From assembly GCF_001425685.1 (NCBI RefSeq), contig NZ_LMCY01000004.1, positions 541 to 64,540 on the forward strand: 64,000 nucleotides of DNA. The letters run 5' to 3'. This DNA is from Massilia sp. Root335 (GTDB lineage Bacteria > Pseudomonadota > Gammaproteobacteria > Burkholderiales > Burkholderiaceae_D). The translations under genes were made by a program, and so were the position numbers. The notes beneath the pieces are model-generated. The model did no database searches, had not been told where the DNA came from, and saw only the letters and a program-made list of their open reading frames with translations. Of the stretch, positions 47,134-57,458 are shown in pieces. Position 1 is the stretch's first letter. Every line of letters begins with the position of its first letter.

Positions 47134-47196
47134 CGGTGCGCCGCCCCGCCGGGCCCGGTGCTAACATGGCCCTTTGGGCTCATCAAGACAATCACC

Positions 47197-47895
47197 ATGC
47201 TGCCAGATGCCGAAGTTGTCGCGCGCCTGTGCCTGGCGGCCCTGCTGGGCGGGGCGATCGGGTTCGAACGCGAACGCCTGTCCTGGGCGGCCGGGCTGCG
47301 AACCCACATGCTCGTCTGCGTCAGTGCCTGCCTGATCATGATCGTCTCGGCCTATGGCTTCAACGACGTGCTGGCCCACGACCACGTTTCGCTCGACCCG
47401 TCGCGCGTGGCGGCCCAGGTCGTGTCCGGCATCGGCTTCCTTGGCGCGGGGTCGATCCTGCTGCGCGGCGACGTCGTGCGCGGCCTCACGACGGCGGCCA
47501 GCCTGTGGTCGGTGGCGGCCGTCGGCCTGGCAGTGGGCGGCGGGATGTATGTGGCGGCCGCGGCGGGCACGGCCATCATGCTGTTCATCCTGGCCGCCAT
47601 GAAGCCGCTGGAACAACGCTATTTCTCGTCCCGGCAACGACGCGAGCTGGTGCTGTCGGCCGAACACGGCCGGCTCACGCTGCACGTGCTGGAAAAGGAA
47701 CTGGGCCCGGTGACCAATCGCATCGGCACATTCATCGTCCAGCAAAACGAAGAAGGGACGCCGACGGACGACGTGATCATCGCCTTTTCGCGCATGTCCG
47801 AATCGGAATTCACCGCACTGCTCGACCGCCTGCGCGCGATCCCGGGCGTATTAAAGGTCGACGCGAAGATCCGCCCCGACCGGCGCATGCGCTGA
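47197..47895 (+). CDS. MgtC/SapB-family inner-membrane protein
   Basis: A 232-residue MgtC-like protein. The conserved N-terminal domain has about five membrane segments with the signatures LCLAALLGGAIGFERERLSWAAGLRTHMLVCVSACLIMIVS and RVAAQVVSGIGFLGAGSILLRGDVVRGLTTAASLWSVAAVG. A soluble C-terminal domain follows (from about residue 150). In pathogens MgtC inhibits ATP synthase or affects Mg and phosphate balance; many free-living bacteria have homologues of unclear role. I chose the ATG at 47197, which opens directly on the membrane domain. Confidence 0.92.
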   Translation: MLPDAEVVARLCLAALLGGAIGFERERLSWAAGLRTHMLVCVSACLIMIVSAYGFNDVLAHDHVSLDPSRVAAQVVSGIGFLGAGSILLRGDVVRGLTTAASLWSVAAVGLAVGGGMYVAAAAGTAIMLFILAAMKPLEQRYFSSRQRRELVLSAEHGRLTLHVLEKELGPVTNRIGTFIVQQNEEGTPTDDVIIAFSRMSESEFTALLDRLRAIPGVLKVDAKIRPDRRMR

Positions 47896-47942
47896 CGCCG
47901 CGCGCAGTGGCGTAAGCTGACGCCATCGACACGGAGGCGATC

Positions 47943-48155
47943 ATGAACACCACCACCGAAACATTGACGGTCGAGCAGGCCTACCGTGCCATGCTGGCCT
48001 TCCTCGCGCGCGAAGTCGAGTTGACGGAATGCAGCGACCTGGCCGACCTGCTGGCCGGCTACCGGCTCGATGGCGCCGGCCGGACGAGCGATCCGGCCCT
48101 GTGGGACGAGTGGATGGAAGCCGTCGAGAAGGCGCGCACGCACAAGCCCGACTGA
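47943..48155 (+). CDS. Small conserved-type hypothetical protein
   Basis: A 70-residue acidic protein with a helix-rich pattern (VEQAYRAMLAFLAREVELTECSDLADLLAGYRL) and a C-terminal SDPALWDEWMEAVEKA. It resembles small uncharacterised proteins of the kind found beside metabolic genes; no function can be assigned. A GGAGGCGATC ribosome site precedes the ATG. It is convergent with the helicase gene, 16 bases away. Confidence 0.65.
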   Translation: MNTTTETLTVEQAYRAMLAFLAREVELTECSDLADLLAGYRLDGAGRTSDPALWDEWMEAVEKARTHKPD

Positions 48156-48171
48156 AACGGCCGCGCCGGCG

Positions 48172-50160
48172 TTACCAGCGCCCTCTTTCCCTCTTCGACT
48201 GGCGCTTGCGCGTCGCCGCGTTCTGCTGCTGCAACAGCGCATCGACGCGCTCGGACGCTTCGCGCGCCAGGGTCTGCGCTTCCTCGATGCTGGGGAAGAA
48301 TTCCGGCATGCGGTAGCCGAGCCAGGCATAGGCCGAGTACATGCGGCACGTGTCCTCGACTTCCTGCAGGTTTTGCCAGAACAATTCTTGCGGATGGGGT
48401 TGGAGCTTGCACACCTTTCGTTTCGCCAGCGACTGCGCCCAGTGCGTCCACGCGCTTTCCAGCGTCGGCACCTTGGTCGAAATCGGCACGAGCGACATCG
48501 TGAATTTTTCCGCAACGCTCAGGTCGAGCGTATCGAGCCATTCGGCGCGCCCGTTCTGTTCTTCCGTGATGCGCGGATAAAAAAAGCCGTCCGGCACGTC
48601 GATGTTGTGCACGAACCGTTTCAAGAGTTTTACCAGCGACGTCTCGCCCGTCACCGACGAGATGCGGTGCAATTGCTCCAGCGACGGCGCCACGGCAAAA
48701 CCGCTGGCCGGTACGGGCGGGATCTTTTCCTTCATCAAGGAACGCATGACGTCGTGCGTGTCGTCGTCGTAGCCGGCGACGAAACCTTCCTCGTGCACGC
48801 CGTAGCGCCCGGCGCGGCCGGCGATCTGCTTGGCGAGCGCGGCCGAGATTTCTTCTTCCTCGACACCGTTGTACTTGACGGCCGTCGTCATGACGATGCG
48901 CTGGATCGGCATGTTCAGGCCCATCGCGAGGGCGTCCGTGCCGACGACGATGTCGGCCTGGCCCTCGCGGAACCGCTCGGCCTGGGCGCGCCGCACTTCC
49001 GGAGACAGATTGCCGTAGACGGTGGCGACCGACAAACCCATTTCCGTGATCATGTCGCGCCACATCAGCACCTCGCGCCGCGAGAACGCGATGACGGCGT
49101 CGCCGCGCTTCAGATTCCGCAGCTTGCGCACGGCGCCCGGTTCCATCGACAGCGGCGCCTTGCGTTTTAACACGTGCACTTCGAGCGGGCATTCCAGGCG
49201 CTCGGCCAGCGCCTCGATCGCGCGGCGCGCTTCCGGCGCCCCGACGAGATACACGGTCGACGCCGGCGCGCCGCACACGGCCGCCGTCCACGCGGCGCCG
49301 CGGTCGCGGTCGGCCAGCATCTGGATCTCGTCGATCACCGCCACTTGCACGGGCGTCTTCGTGTCCAGCATCTCGACGGTGCTGGCCACGTGCGTCGCGC
49401 CTTCGGCCAGGCGGCGTTCCTCGCCCGTGATCAGGCTGACCTTGACCTTGCCGCCGTCGGCGCGCACCGCGTTTTGCAGGCGCTCGTAGTTTTCCAGCGC
49501 CAGCAGGCGCAGCGGGGCCAGGTAGACGCCGCTGTCGGCCTGCGCCAGGTGTTCCATCGCGCGGTGCGTCTTGCCGGAATTGGTCGGCCCCAGCAGCGCG
49601 ACGAAACGGCGCGCCATCTTGCGGGCCACGTCGAACGACGCCGGGTATTCGGCCAGGTTGATGCTTTCCTTGGTGCGCGCGGCGTGGCGTTCTTCCTGCT
49701 CGCGCTCGATGGCGTGCAGCAGGCGCTGGCGGATGCGGTCGAACACGAATTCGGCCGGCTCGGACGTCTCCAGCTCTGCCAGCACGTGCAGGAACAGCAT
49801 CGGGTCGACGCCGAATTCGTCGGCCTGGTCGGCGATCTCGCGCACGAATTCCTCGACCTCCTGGTTCAGGTCGTCGACGGCGTCGCGCGTGGCGCGTTCC
49901 TCGACGAGCGCACGCCGCGCCGTCACCTCCATCTTGCGCCACTTGCTCGGCTTGGCCAGCACGCCGCGCGCCGGCACGAGGCGGTAGTCGACGTGCAGCC
50001 CCTCCACGCGCACGGCGCCGGCAAAGCGCAGGAAGACGCGGCCTTCCATCTTGACCAGTTCCACGCCGCGCGCGGACAGGTTCAGTTCACGTTCGAGGAA
50101 GGCGTCGTCGTCCTGGGTGTCGTCGGCGGCGGGGGGAAAACGGGAGTGGTGTTCGCTCAT
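48172..50160 (-). CDS. SUV3-like DExH-box RNA helicase
   Basis: A 662-residue superfamily 2 helicase that resembles mitochondrial SUV3 more than typical bacterial DEAD-box helicases. The Walker A motif is GPTNSGKT (191-198) and Walker B is DEIQ (277-280), both SUV3 hallmarks. Helicase C-domain motifs include TVYGNLSPEVRRAQ, DIVVGTDALAMGLNMPI and QIAGRAGRYG. An N-terminal region of about 185 residues precedes the helicase core, and a C-terminal basic tail (RKRQSKRERGRW) may bind RNA. SUV3 works with an exoribonuclease in RNA decay; the bacterial partner is unknown. It is transcribed alone, with 241 bases of repeat-bearing DNA upstream. Confidence 0.9.
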   Translation of the reverse strand: MSEHHSRFPPAADDTQDDDAFLERELNLSARGVELVKMEGRVFLRFAGAVRVEGLHVDYRLVPARGVLAKPSKWRKMEVTARRALVEERATRDAVDDLNQEVEEFVREIADQADEFGVDPMLFLHVLAELETSEPAEFVFDRIRQRLLHAIEREQEERHAARTKESINLAEYPASFDVARKMARRFVALLGPTNSGKTHRAMEHLAQADSGVYLAPLRLLALENYERLQNAVRADGGKVKVSLITGEERRLAEGATHVASTVEMLDTKTPVQVAVIDEIQMLADRDRGAAWTAAVCGAPASTVYLVGAPEARRAIEALAERLECPLEVHVLKRKAPLSMEPGAVRKLRNLKRGDAVIAFSRREVLMWRDMITEMGLSVATVYGNLSPEVRRAQAERFREGQADIVVGTDALAMGLNMPIQRIVMTTAVKYNGVEEEEISAALAKQIAGRAGRYGVHEEGFVAGYDDDTHDVMRSLMKEKIPPVPASGFAVAPSLEQLHRISSVTGETSLVKLLKRFVHNIDVPDGFFYPRITEEQNGRAEWLDTLDLSVAEKFTMSLVPISTKVPTLESAWTHWAQSLAKRKVCKLQPHPQELFWQNLQEVEDTCRMYSAYAWLGYRMPEFFPSIEEAQTLAREASERVDALLQQQNAATRKRQSKRERGRW

Positions 50161-50260
50161 GTTCCTGGATGCACGGGCTGATCGATGGGATCAATATAAC
50201 GTCGGTGACGCGGGGACACCGTTCGGCAAGCCACGTGCAATGAAAAAATCGGTAGCATAA

Positions 50261-50376
50261 AACGTCGTCCCCGCGCAGGCGGGGACGACGGGTCAGCACC
50301 GCCGTCCGTATGGGGACGACGGGTCAGGACCTCCGTCCGTACGTGGACGACGGGTCAGGACCGCTGTGCGTGGACG
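50261..50376. repeat. REP-like palindrome leading into three 31-base tandem repeats
   Basis: The first part is a CGTCGTCCCCGCGCAGGCGG palindrome with its GGACGACG arm. The arm then starts a tandem array with a period of 31 bases: unit starts at 50281, 50312 and 50343, each reading GGGACGACGGGTCAG or a close variant, followed by a CCGTCCGTA-like end. Divergence between units is small. It lies between the starts of the helicase gene and the lipA stop, downstream of lipA transcription. Confidence 0.8.
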
Positions 50377-50401
50377 GCGATGAAACGACGCGGACTTTGG
50401 C

Positions 50402-51394
50402 TTAAGCCGCCACGCCCGCCTCATGCGCCTGCTGATCCGCGTGATACGACGAGCGCACCATCGCGCCCACGGCCGCGTGCACGAAGCCCATCTCGTACGC
50501 CTTCTCTTCGAACATTTTGAAGGTGTCCGGATGCACGTAGCGGCGCACCGGCAGGTGCGAGTTCGACGGGGCCAGGTACTGGCCGATGGTCAGCATGTCG
50601 ATATCGTGCGCGCGCATGTCGCGCATCACTTCCAGGATTTCCTCGTCGGTCTCGCCCAGGCCCACCATCAGGCCGGATTTCGTCACGGCGCTCGGGTACT
50701 TGGCCTTGAAGTCGCGCAGCAGCACCAGCGAGTGCTGGTAGTCGGCGCCCGGACGCGCTTCCTTGTACAGGCGCGGCACGGTTTCCAGGTTGTGGTTCAT
50801 CACGTCCGGCAGGCCGTCGGCGAAGATGTTCAGCGCTTTTTCCAGGCGGCCGCGGAAGTCCGGCACGAGGACTTCGATCTTGGTGTTCGGCGACAGCGCG
50901 CGCGTCTTCTGGATGCATTCGACGAAGTGGCCGGCGCCGCCGTCGCGCAGGTCGTCGCGGTCGACGGAGGTGATCACGACGTACGACAGGCGCAGGTCGG
51001 CGATGGTCTTGGCGAGGTTACCCGGCTCGTTGACGTCGAGCGGGTCCGGGCGGCCGTGGCCGACGTCGCAGAACGGGCAGCGGCGCGTGCACTTGTCGCC
51101 CATGATCATGAAGGTCGCGGTGCCCTTGCCGAAGCATTCGCCGATGTTCGGGCAGCTGGCTTCCTCGCACACGGTGACGAGGTTGTTGGCGCGCAGGATG
51201 TCCTTGATCTCGTAGAAGCGCGTCGACGGGCTGGCCGCCTTCACGCGGATCCAGTCCGGCTTTTTCAGGCGCTCATGTTGTTCGAGCGGCACGATCTTGA
51301 TCGGGATGCGCGACGTCTTGCTCGCGCCTTTCTGCTTTTCGCTGGCGTTGTAGGAAGCTGCTGCTGCGGTGCCGTTGTCGATTTCGGAAGTCAT
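50402..51394 (-). CDS. lipA: Lipoyl synthase (radical SAM)
   Basis: A 330-residue LipA, which inserts two sulphurs into octanoyl-protein to make lipoyl groups on 2-oxoacid dehydrogenases. The auxiliary cluster cysteines are in [12 protein letters not shown], the radical SAM cluster in CTRRCPFC, and the C-terminal serine ligand motif RSSYHAD is intact. It lies 25 bases after lipB on the same strand. Confidence 0.97.
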   Translation of the reverse strand: MTSEIDNGTAAAASYNASEKQKGASKTSRIPIKIVPLEQHERLKKPDWIRVKAASPSTRFYEIKDILRANNLVTVCEEASCPNIGECFGKGTATFMIMGDKCTRRCPFCDVGHGRPDPLDVNEPGNLAKTIADLRLSYVVITSVDRDDLRDGGAGHFVECIQKTRALSPNTKIEVLVPDFRGRLEKALNIFADGLPDVMNHNLETVPRLYKEARPGADYQHSLVLLRDFKAKYPSAVTKSGLMVGLGETDEEILEVMRDMRAHDIDMLTIGQYLAPSNSHLPVRRYVHPDTFKMFEEKAYEMGFVHAAVGAMVRSSYHADQQAHEAGVAA

Positions 51395-51419
51395 GTGCGT
51401 AAATGCCCTGGTCGGGCTT

Positions 51420-52133
51420 TCAGTTGATCGTGGCGGCCTGCGCGACCGCTGCGGTTGAAGAGGGTGCCGTGGACAGATGCTGCACGAGGGCGCTGGCGAG
51501 GGCCTGCTGCACGTCGGCCAGCGGCGCGTCGATGCCCATCGTCTTCATGTCCACCGTGGCCAGGCCGGAATAGCCGCACGGATTGATCCAGGTGAACGGC
51601 GCCAGGTCCATCGCCACGTTCAGCGACACGCCGTGGTAGGTGCAGCCGTTGCCGCGCACCTTCAGGCCCAGCGCGGCGATCTTGGCGCCGCGGCGCGGAC
51701 CGTCGGCGATATAGATGCCGGGCGCGCCTTCGACGCGTTCTCCCGCCAGATTATACGCCGCCAGCACATCGATGACCGCCTGCTCGATCTTGTTGACGAA
51801 CTGGCGCGCATACAGCTTGCCGCCCGGCTTGTTGCGGCGCAGGTCCATCAGCAGGTAGATCACGACCTGGCCGGGGCCGTGGTACGTGACTTCGCCGCCG
51901 CGGTCCGTCTGCACCACGGGGACGTCGTGCTCCAGGGTGCTCAGGAGGTGGCCGCGGTCGGCGCCCAGCCCGAGCGTGAACACGGGCGGATGCTCGACGA
52001 TCCACAACTCGTCGGGCGTGTCGGACGTGCGCGCATCCGTGAAGGCGCGCATCGCGGCAAATACGGGTTCGTAGTCGGCGCGGCCAAGCTCACGGATGAC
52101 CGGGTCGCGAACGACCGGACGGTTCGCTTGCAT
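51420..52133 (-). CDS. lipB: Octanoyl-(acyl-carrier-protein)-protein N-octanoyltransferase
   Basis: A 237-residue LipB, which moves the octanoyl chain from ACP to lipoyl domains. The motifs [40 protein letters not shown] (catalytic Lys) and [17 protein letters not shown] (catalytic Cys) are all present. The C-terminal 25 residues form an Ala/Ser/Thr-rich tail. It sits between ybeD and lipA, matching the conserved ybeD-lipB-lipA order. Confidence 0.96.
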   Translation of the reverse strand: MQANRPVVRDPVIRELGRADYEPVFAAMRAFTDARTSDTPDELWIVEHPPVFTLGLGADRGHLLSTLEHDVPVVQTDRGGEVTYHGPGQVVIYLLMDLRRNKPGGKLYARQFVNKIEQAVIDVLAAYNLAGERVEGAPGIYIADGPRRGAKIAALGLKVRGNGCTYHGVSLNVAMDLAPFTWINPCGYSGLATVDMKTMGIDAPLADVQQALASALVQHLSTAPSSTAAVAQAATIN

Positions 52134-52230
52134 GGATAGGATCTTTGAAGGGATACCCCGTCATTATAAGCCAGCCTGATGGCGGGCGCTGCAAACCCCG
52201 CCCGGGACGCGGGGCTGGACGCAACAGGTT

Positions 52231-52497
52231 TTACAGGACGATTTTCACCATCGGGTGCGACGAGAGCTCGCGGTACAGGTTGTCGAGCATCTCGCGGCTG
52301 GTGGCGCGCACGATCACGGTCAGGCCCGTATAGGCGCCCTTGGCCGACGGCCGCACTTCCATCTTGCCGGCATGGAAAGTCGGATCGTGGATGGTGACCA
52401 CTTCGACGATGGCGGTGGCGAAATCGTCGTGCGTCGGGCCCATGACCTTGATCGGGAAATCGCTCGGGTATTCGATGAGGGAATCTTTCGGGTCCAT
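52231..52497 (-). CDS. ybeD: YbeD/DUF493 family protein
   Basis: An 88-residue DUF493 protein with an ACT-like fold. The N-terminal segment LIEYPSDFPIKVMG and the C-terminal LYRELSSHPMVKIVL are family hallmarks. It is thought to be involved in lipoate-related regulation because of conserved linkage to lipB and lipA, but its function is not established. The ATG at 52497 is preferred because AGGAG lies six bases before it; a GTG two codons upstream overlaps that site. Confidence 0.92.
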   Translation of the reverse strand: MDPKDSLIEYPSDFPIKVMGPTHDDFATAIVEVVTIHDPTFHAGKMEVRPSAKGAYTGLTVIVRATSREMLDNLYRELSSHPMVKIVL

Positions 52498-52551
52498 GGC
52501 CACTCCTATTCTAAAACAGCATTGTAGCCAAACCGGTCCGACTTCGCCCGA

Positions 52552-54657
<2,106 letters not shown>

Positions 54658-54792
54658 GATGTCTCCAGGGGGATAAGGTATTTTTTGTTATGGGCGCAGG
54701 CGCACTGCGTCTACTGCATTACAACGCACGGACATCGTACACGGCGACACGAATTACAAATGGTTGCGAAATGTATCGGCCGGATACGAACG

Positions 54793-55428
54793 TCAGCCGT
54801 GGCCGGGCTTGACGAAGAACAGCAGGGCACCGACGGCGACCAGCACGCCGCCGAAGAAACGGTTCTGCATCCTGACGGCGCGCGGATCGCGGAACCAGCG
54901 CTGCATGGTCGACGCCAGCAGGGCATAGCCGTGCATCACGGTGGTGTCGATGGTGACCATCGTCGCGCCGAGGATCGCCAGCTGCGGCAGCACCGGCGCA
55001 TTCTGCGAGATGAATTGCGGCAGCACGGCGACCATGAAGATGATCCCTTTCGGGTTGGTCGCATTGGTCAGGAAACCGGTCAGCACGCGGCGGCCGAACG
55101 TCGGATGCGCGGCCAGGCCCGCCGTCGGCACGCCGCTCGCCACGGCTTTCGAACGCCACTGGCCGATGCCGAGCCAGATCAGGTACAGCGCGCCGACGAC
55201 CTTGACGACGGTGAACGCGATCTCCGACGCGATCAAGAGCGAACCGACGCCGGCGCCGGCGATCGCCAGCACGAGCACGAGGCCCAGCTGCAGGCCCAGC
55301 ACGGTGGCGCTGGCCTTTTTGAGGCCGTACGCAAGGCCATGCGACATCGACAGGATGGCACCGGAGCCGGGAGAGATGGCGATCAGGGTGCCCGCGACGA
55401 CGAAGGCGATCCAGGTGGCGAAGCTCAT
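54793..55428 (-). CDS. LysE/RhtB-family amino acid exporter
   Basis: A 211-residue inner-membrane transporter with about six hydrophobic segments. The N-terminal family signature ISPGSGAILSMSHGLAYGLKKA and the central FLTNATNPKGIIFMVAVLPQF are typical of the LysE/RhtB group, which export basic amino acids, homoserine, threonine or related compounds. Substrate not predictable. The ATG at 55428 opens on the first membrane segment; 15 in-frame codons upstream are not hydrophobic and probably untranslated. Confidence 0.92.
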   Translation of the reverse strand: MSFATWIAFVVAGTLIAISPGSGAILSMSHGLAYGLKKASATVLGLQLGLVLVLAIAGAGVGSLLIASEIAFTVVKVVGALYLIWLGIGQWRSKAVASGVPTAGLAAHPTFGRRVLTGFLTNATNPKGIIFMVAVLPQFISQNAPVLPQLAILGATMVTIDTTVMHGYALLASTMQRWFRDPRAVRMQNRFFGGVLVAVGALLFFVKPGHG

Positions 55429-55519
55429 GGGGAAAAGCGGAAGGGAATGGGAAAGGACGCGGGCATGGCACACGGCGCCGGCGATTGCCGGACGGCCGCG
55501 GCCAGCCGCGGGGTACTGC

Positions 55520-55804
55520 TTACTTCTTCTTCGGGTTGACGGCGGCCTTCAGGGTCGCACCGGCAGCGAAGCGCGGGGTCTTCGATGCGGCGATCTTGAT
55601 GACTTCGCCGGTTGCCGGGTTGCGACCCTTGCGGGCTGCGCGCTTGGTGACCGAGAACGTGCCGAAGCCGGTGATGCCGACCGTGTCGCCTTTTTTCAGA
55701 CGCTCGGTGATGATGTCGATGATGGTGTTCACTGCATCGTTCGCAGCGGCGCCCGACATCTCGGTACGCTTCGCAAATTCAGCGATCAGTTCGCCTTTTT
55801 TCAT
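55520..55804 (-). CDS. hupB: HU-family nucleoid DNA-binding protein
   Basis: A 94-residue HU protein. The sequence MKKGELIAEFAKRTEMSGAAANDAVN opens the helical part, and GFGTFSVTKRAARKGRNPATGEVIKI is the DNA-binding arm with the conserved RNPATG turn. It bends and compacts DNA as a dimer. A GGAGG ribosome site precedes the ATG and a promoter is visible just upstream (55831-55859). Confidence 0.96.
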   Translation of the reverse strand: MKKGELIAEFAKRTEMSGAAANDAVNTIIDIITERLKKGDTVGITGFGTFSVTKRAARKGRNPATGEVIKIAASKTPRFAAGATLKAAVNPKKK

Positions 55805-55830
55805 AAATCCTCCGGGTTGAAAGAGCCGGA

Positions 55831-55859
55831 AGATTAGCATAATTAATTGCTCTGTGTAA
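55831..55859 (-). promoter_or_regulatory. Sigma-70-like promoter of the HU gene
   Basis: On the minus strand, -35 TTACAC (55854-55859) and -10 TAATCT (55831-55836) are separated by exactly 17 bases, about 27 bases upstream of the HU start codon, in an AT-rich stretch. Confidence 0.5.
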
Positions 55860-55912
55860 TCTTCTTACACGCCATACACCCTGTATTGGCGGGGTTTATG
55901 CGATTTAATCGC

Positions 55913-56122
55913 TCAAGCCGCCGCCGGATTGGCGTCGCCGCTGGCCAGGCGCAGGCGCAGCGCGGCGTTGATCAGCGTCTGGTAACCGGTGCCGGTGCGC
56001 TCCGCGCGCAAGCGGAATTCGTCCAGGACTTCGTCGTCGAGATAGATGGTGATGCGGGTCTTGCGCTTGGGAGGGCGGGCACGGCGGCGCGGAACGGTCG
56101 GCAGATCGAGATTCGGATTCAT
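55913..56122 (-). CDS. BrnA-like ribbon-helix-helix antitoxin, orphan
   Basis: A 69-residue protein whose C-terminal half (RITIYLDDEVLDEFRLRAERTGTGYQTLINAALRLRL) matches BrnA antitoxins, which bind DNA as ribbon-helix-helix dimers and neutralise BrnT toxins. The N-terminus is basic (PRRRARPPKRKTR). No BrnT-like gene is next to it on either side, so it may be an orphan or a BrnA-like regulator. The start at 56122 fits GGAG six bases upstream better than the ATG two codons earlier. Confidence 0.82.
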   Translation of the reverse strand: MNPNLDLPTVPRRRARPPKRKTRITIYLDDEVLDEFRLRAERTGTGYQTLINAALRLRLASGDANPAAA

Positions 56123-56322
56123 GGGCATCTCCTTCAGGTCGGAAAGGCTGCTGCACCGCAGCCAATGTTGTCACTATACGTATCGTCCGGTGCCGTCTGT
56201 ATGGGAAAGCGACGAGATGCAGATTTTCGGGTTTGAAATGCAGAAAACGCGCCTGAACCGCGATCCTGAACAGATGGCCCGCTCGGTTAAGATGTGGCGA
56301 CATTGATACTGAGGAGCGGTAC

Positions 56323-57258
56323 ATGGCTGCAGGAAGTTTATTGGCACTCATCGACGACATCGCCAGCGTGCTCGACGACGTGGCCCTGATGAGCAAGGTA
56401 GCGGCCAAGAAGACGGCCGGCGTGCTGGGCGACGACCTCGCCCTCAATGCCCAGCAGGTAACGGGCGTGCATGCCGACCGCGAGCTGCCCGTCGTGTGGG
56501 CGGTGGCGCTGGGCTCGCTGCGCAACAAGGCGATCCTCGTGCCGGCCGCGCTCGCCATTTCCGCCTTCGTGCCGCAGGCGATCACGCCCATGCTGATGCT
56601 GGGCGGCGCCTATCTATGCTTCGAGGGTTTCGAAAAGGTCGCCCATAAACTCCTGCACAGCGCCGCCGAGGATGCCGCGCACGAAGAAGAACTGGCGACG
56701 GCACTGGCGACCGACGCCGACATGCTCACGGTCGAGAAAGACAAGATCAAGGGCGCGATCCGCACCGATTTCATCCTGTCGGCGGAGATCATCGTGATCG
56801 CGCTGGGCGTCGTCAACGAACAGGGCGCCTCGTTCGGCACGCAGGTGGCGGCGCTCGTCGCGGTGGCGGTCGCCATGACGATCGGCGTCTACGGCATCGT
56901 GGCCGGCATCGTCAAGATCGACGACCTCGGCCTGTACCTGAGCCGCCGCGCCAGCGCGGCCGCGCGCGCGATCGGCAACCTGCTGCTGGCGGCGGCGCCG
57001 CGCCTGATGAAGGCGCTGTCCGTGATCGGCACGGTGGCCATGTTCATGGTCGGCGGCGGCATCATCGGCCACGCGTTCGCACCGCTGCACCACCTGGCGA
57101 CCGATGCCGCCGCGGTCGTGGCCGGCGTACCGGTCGCGGGCCGCCTGCTGGCGGCCGTCGCGCCGGGCGTGGTCGATGCCGCGGCCGGCGTGCTGGTCGG
57201 CGCGGCCGTGCTGGTGGGCGTGACGCTGGTGCAAAAACTGCGCGGCAAGAGGCACTGA
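56323..57258 (+). CDS. DUF808 inner-membrane protein (YedI-like)
   Basis: A 311-residue protein of the DUF808/YedI family. The opening AAGSLLALIDDIASVLDDVALMSKVAAKKTAGVLGDDLALNAQQV is the family hallmark, followed by several hydrophobic segments (about 60-105, 140-195, 220-260, 280-300). Function unknown; family members are stress- or membrane-associated. An AGGAGCGG ribosome site precedes the ATG. Confidence 0.92.
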   Translation: MAAGSLLALIDDIASVLDDVALMSKVAAKKTAGVLGDDLALNAQQVTGVHADRELPVVWAVALGSLRNKAILVPAALAISAFVPQAITPMLMLGGAYLCFEGFEKVAHKLLHSAAEDAAHEEELATALATDADMLTVEKDKIKGAIRTDFILSAEIIVIALGVVNEQGASFGTQVAALVAVAVAMTIGVYGIVAGIVKIDDLGLYLSRRASAAARAIGNLLLAAAPRLMKALSVIGTVAMFMVGGGIIGHAFAPLHHLATDAAAVVAGVPVAGRLLAAVAPGVVDAAAGVLVGAAVLVGVTLVQKLRGKRH

Positions 57259-57333
57259 GCGATCCGCGGCGGTGCACGCATGCACCGCGCATGCACACCT
57301 GTTGCGTCCGTACATCTATGCGGCCTGATTGAA

Positions 57334-57363
57334 TTGACAACGATAACAAGCACGCCCCACTAT
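57334..57363 (+). promoter_or_regulatory. Candidate sigma-70 promoter for the second TonB-dependent receptor
   Basis: A perfect -35 TTGACA (57334-57339) with -10 CACTAT (57358-57363) after 18 bases. Transcription would begin about 57370, giving an untranslated leader of about 90 bases. Confidence 0.45.
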
Positions 57364-57458
57364 CAATACGGGCTTGTCGTCAATCAAGCTCGACAGGATT
57401 GCGGTATTTCTCAACCCGCCGCCCCGCGGGCCGTGGACCAAGAATAAGGAACAAGAGA

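Noticed and set aside
50281..50376. A CRISPR array
   Set aside because: Only three contiguous near-identical 31-base units, without unique spacers and without cas genes.
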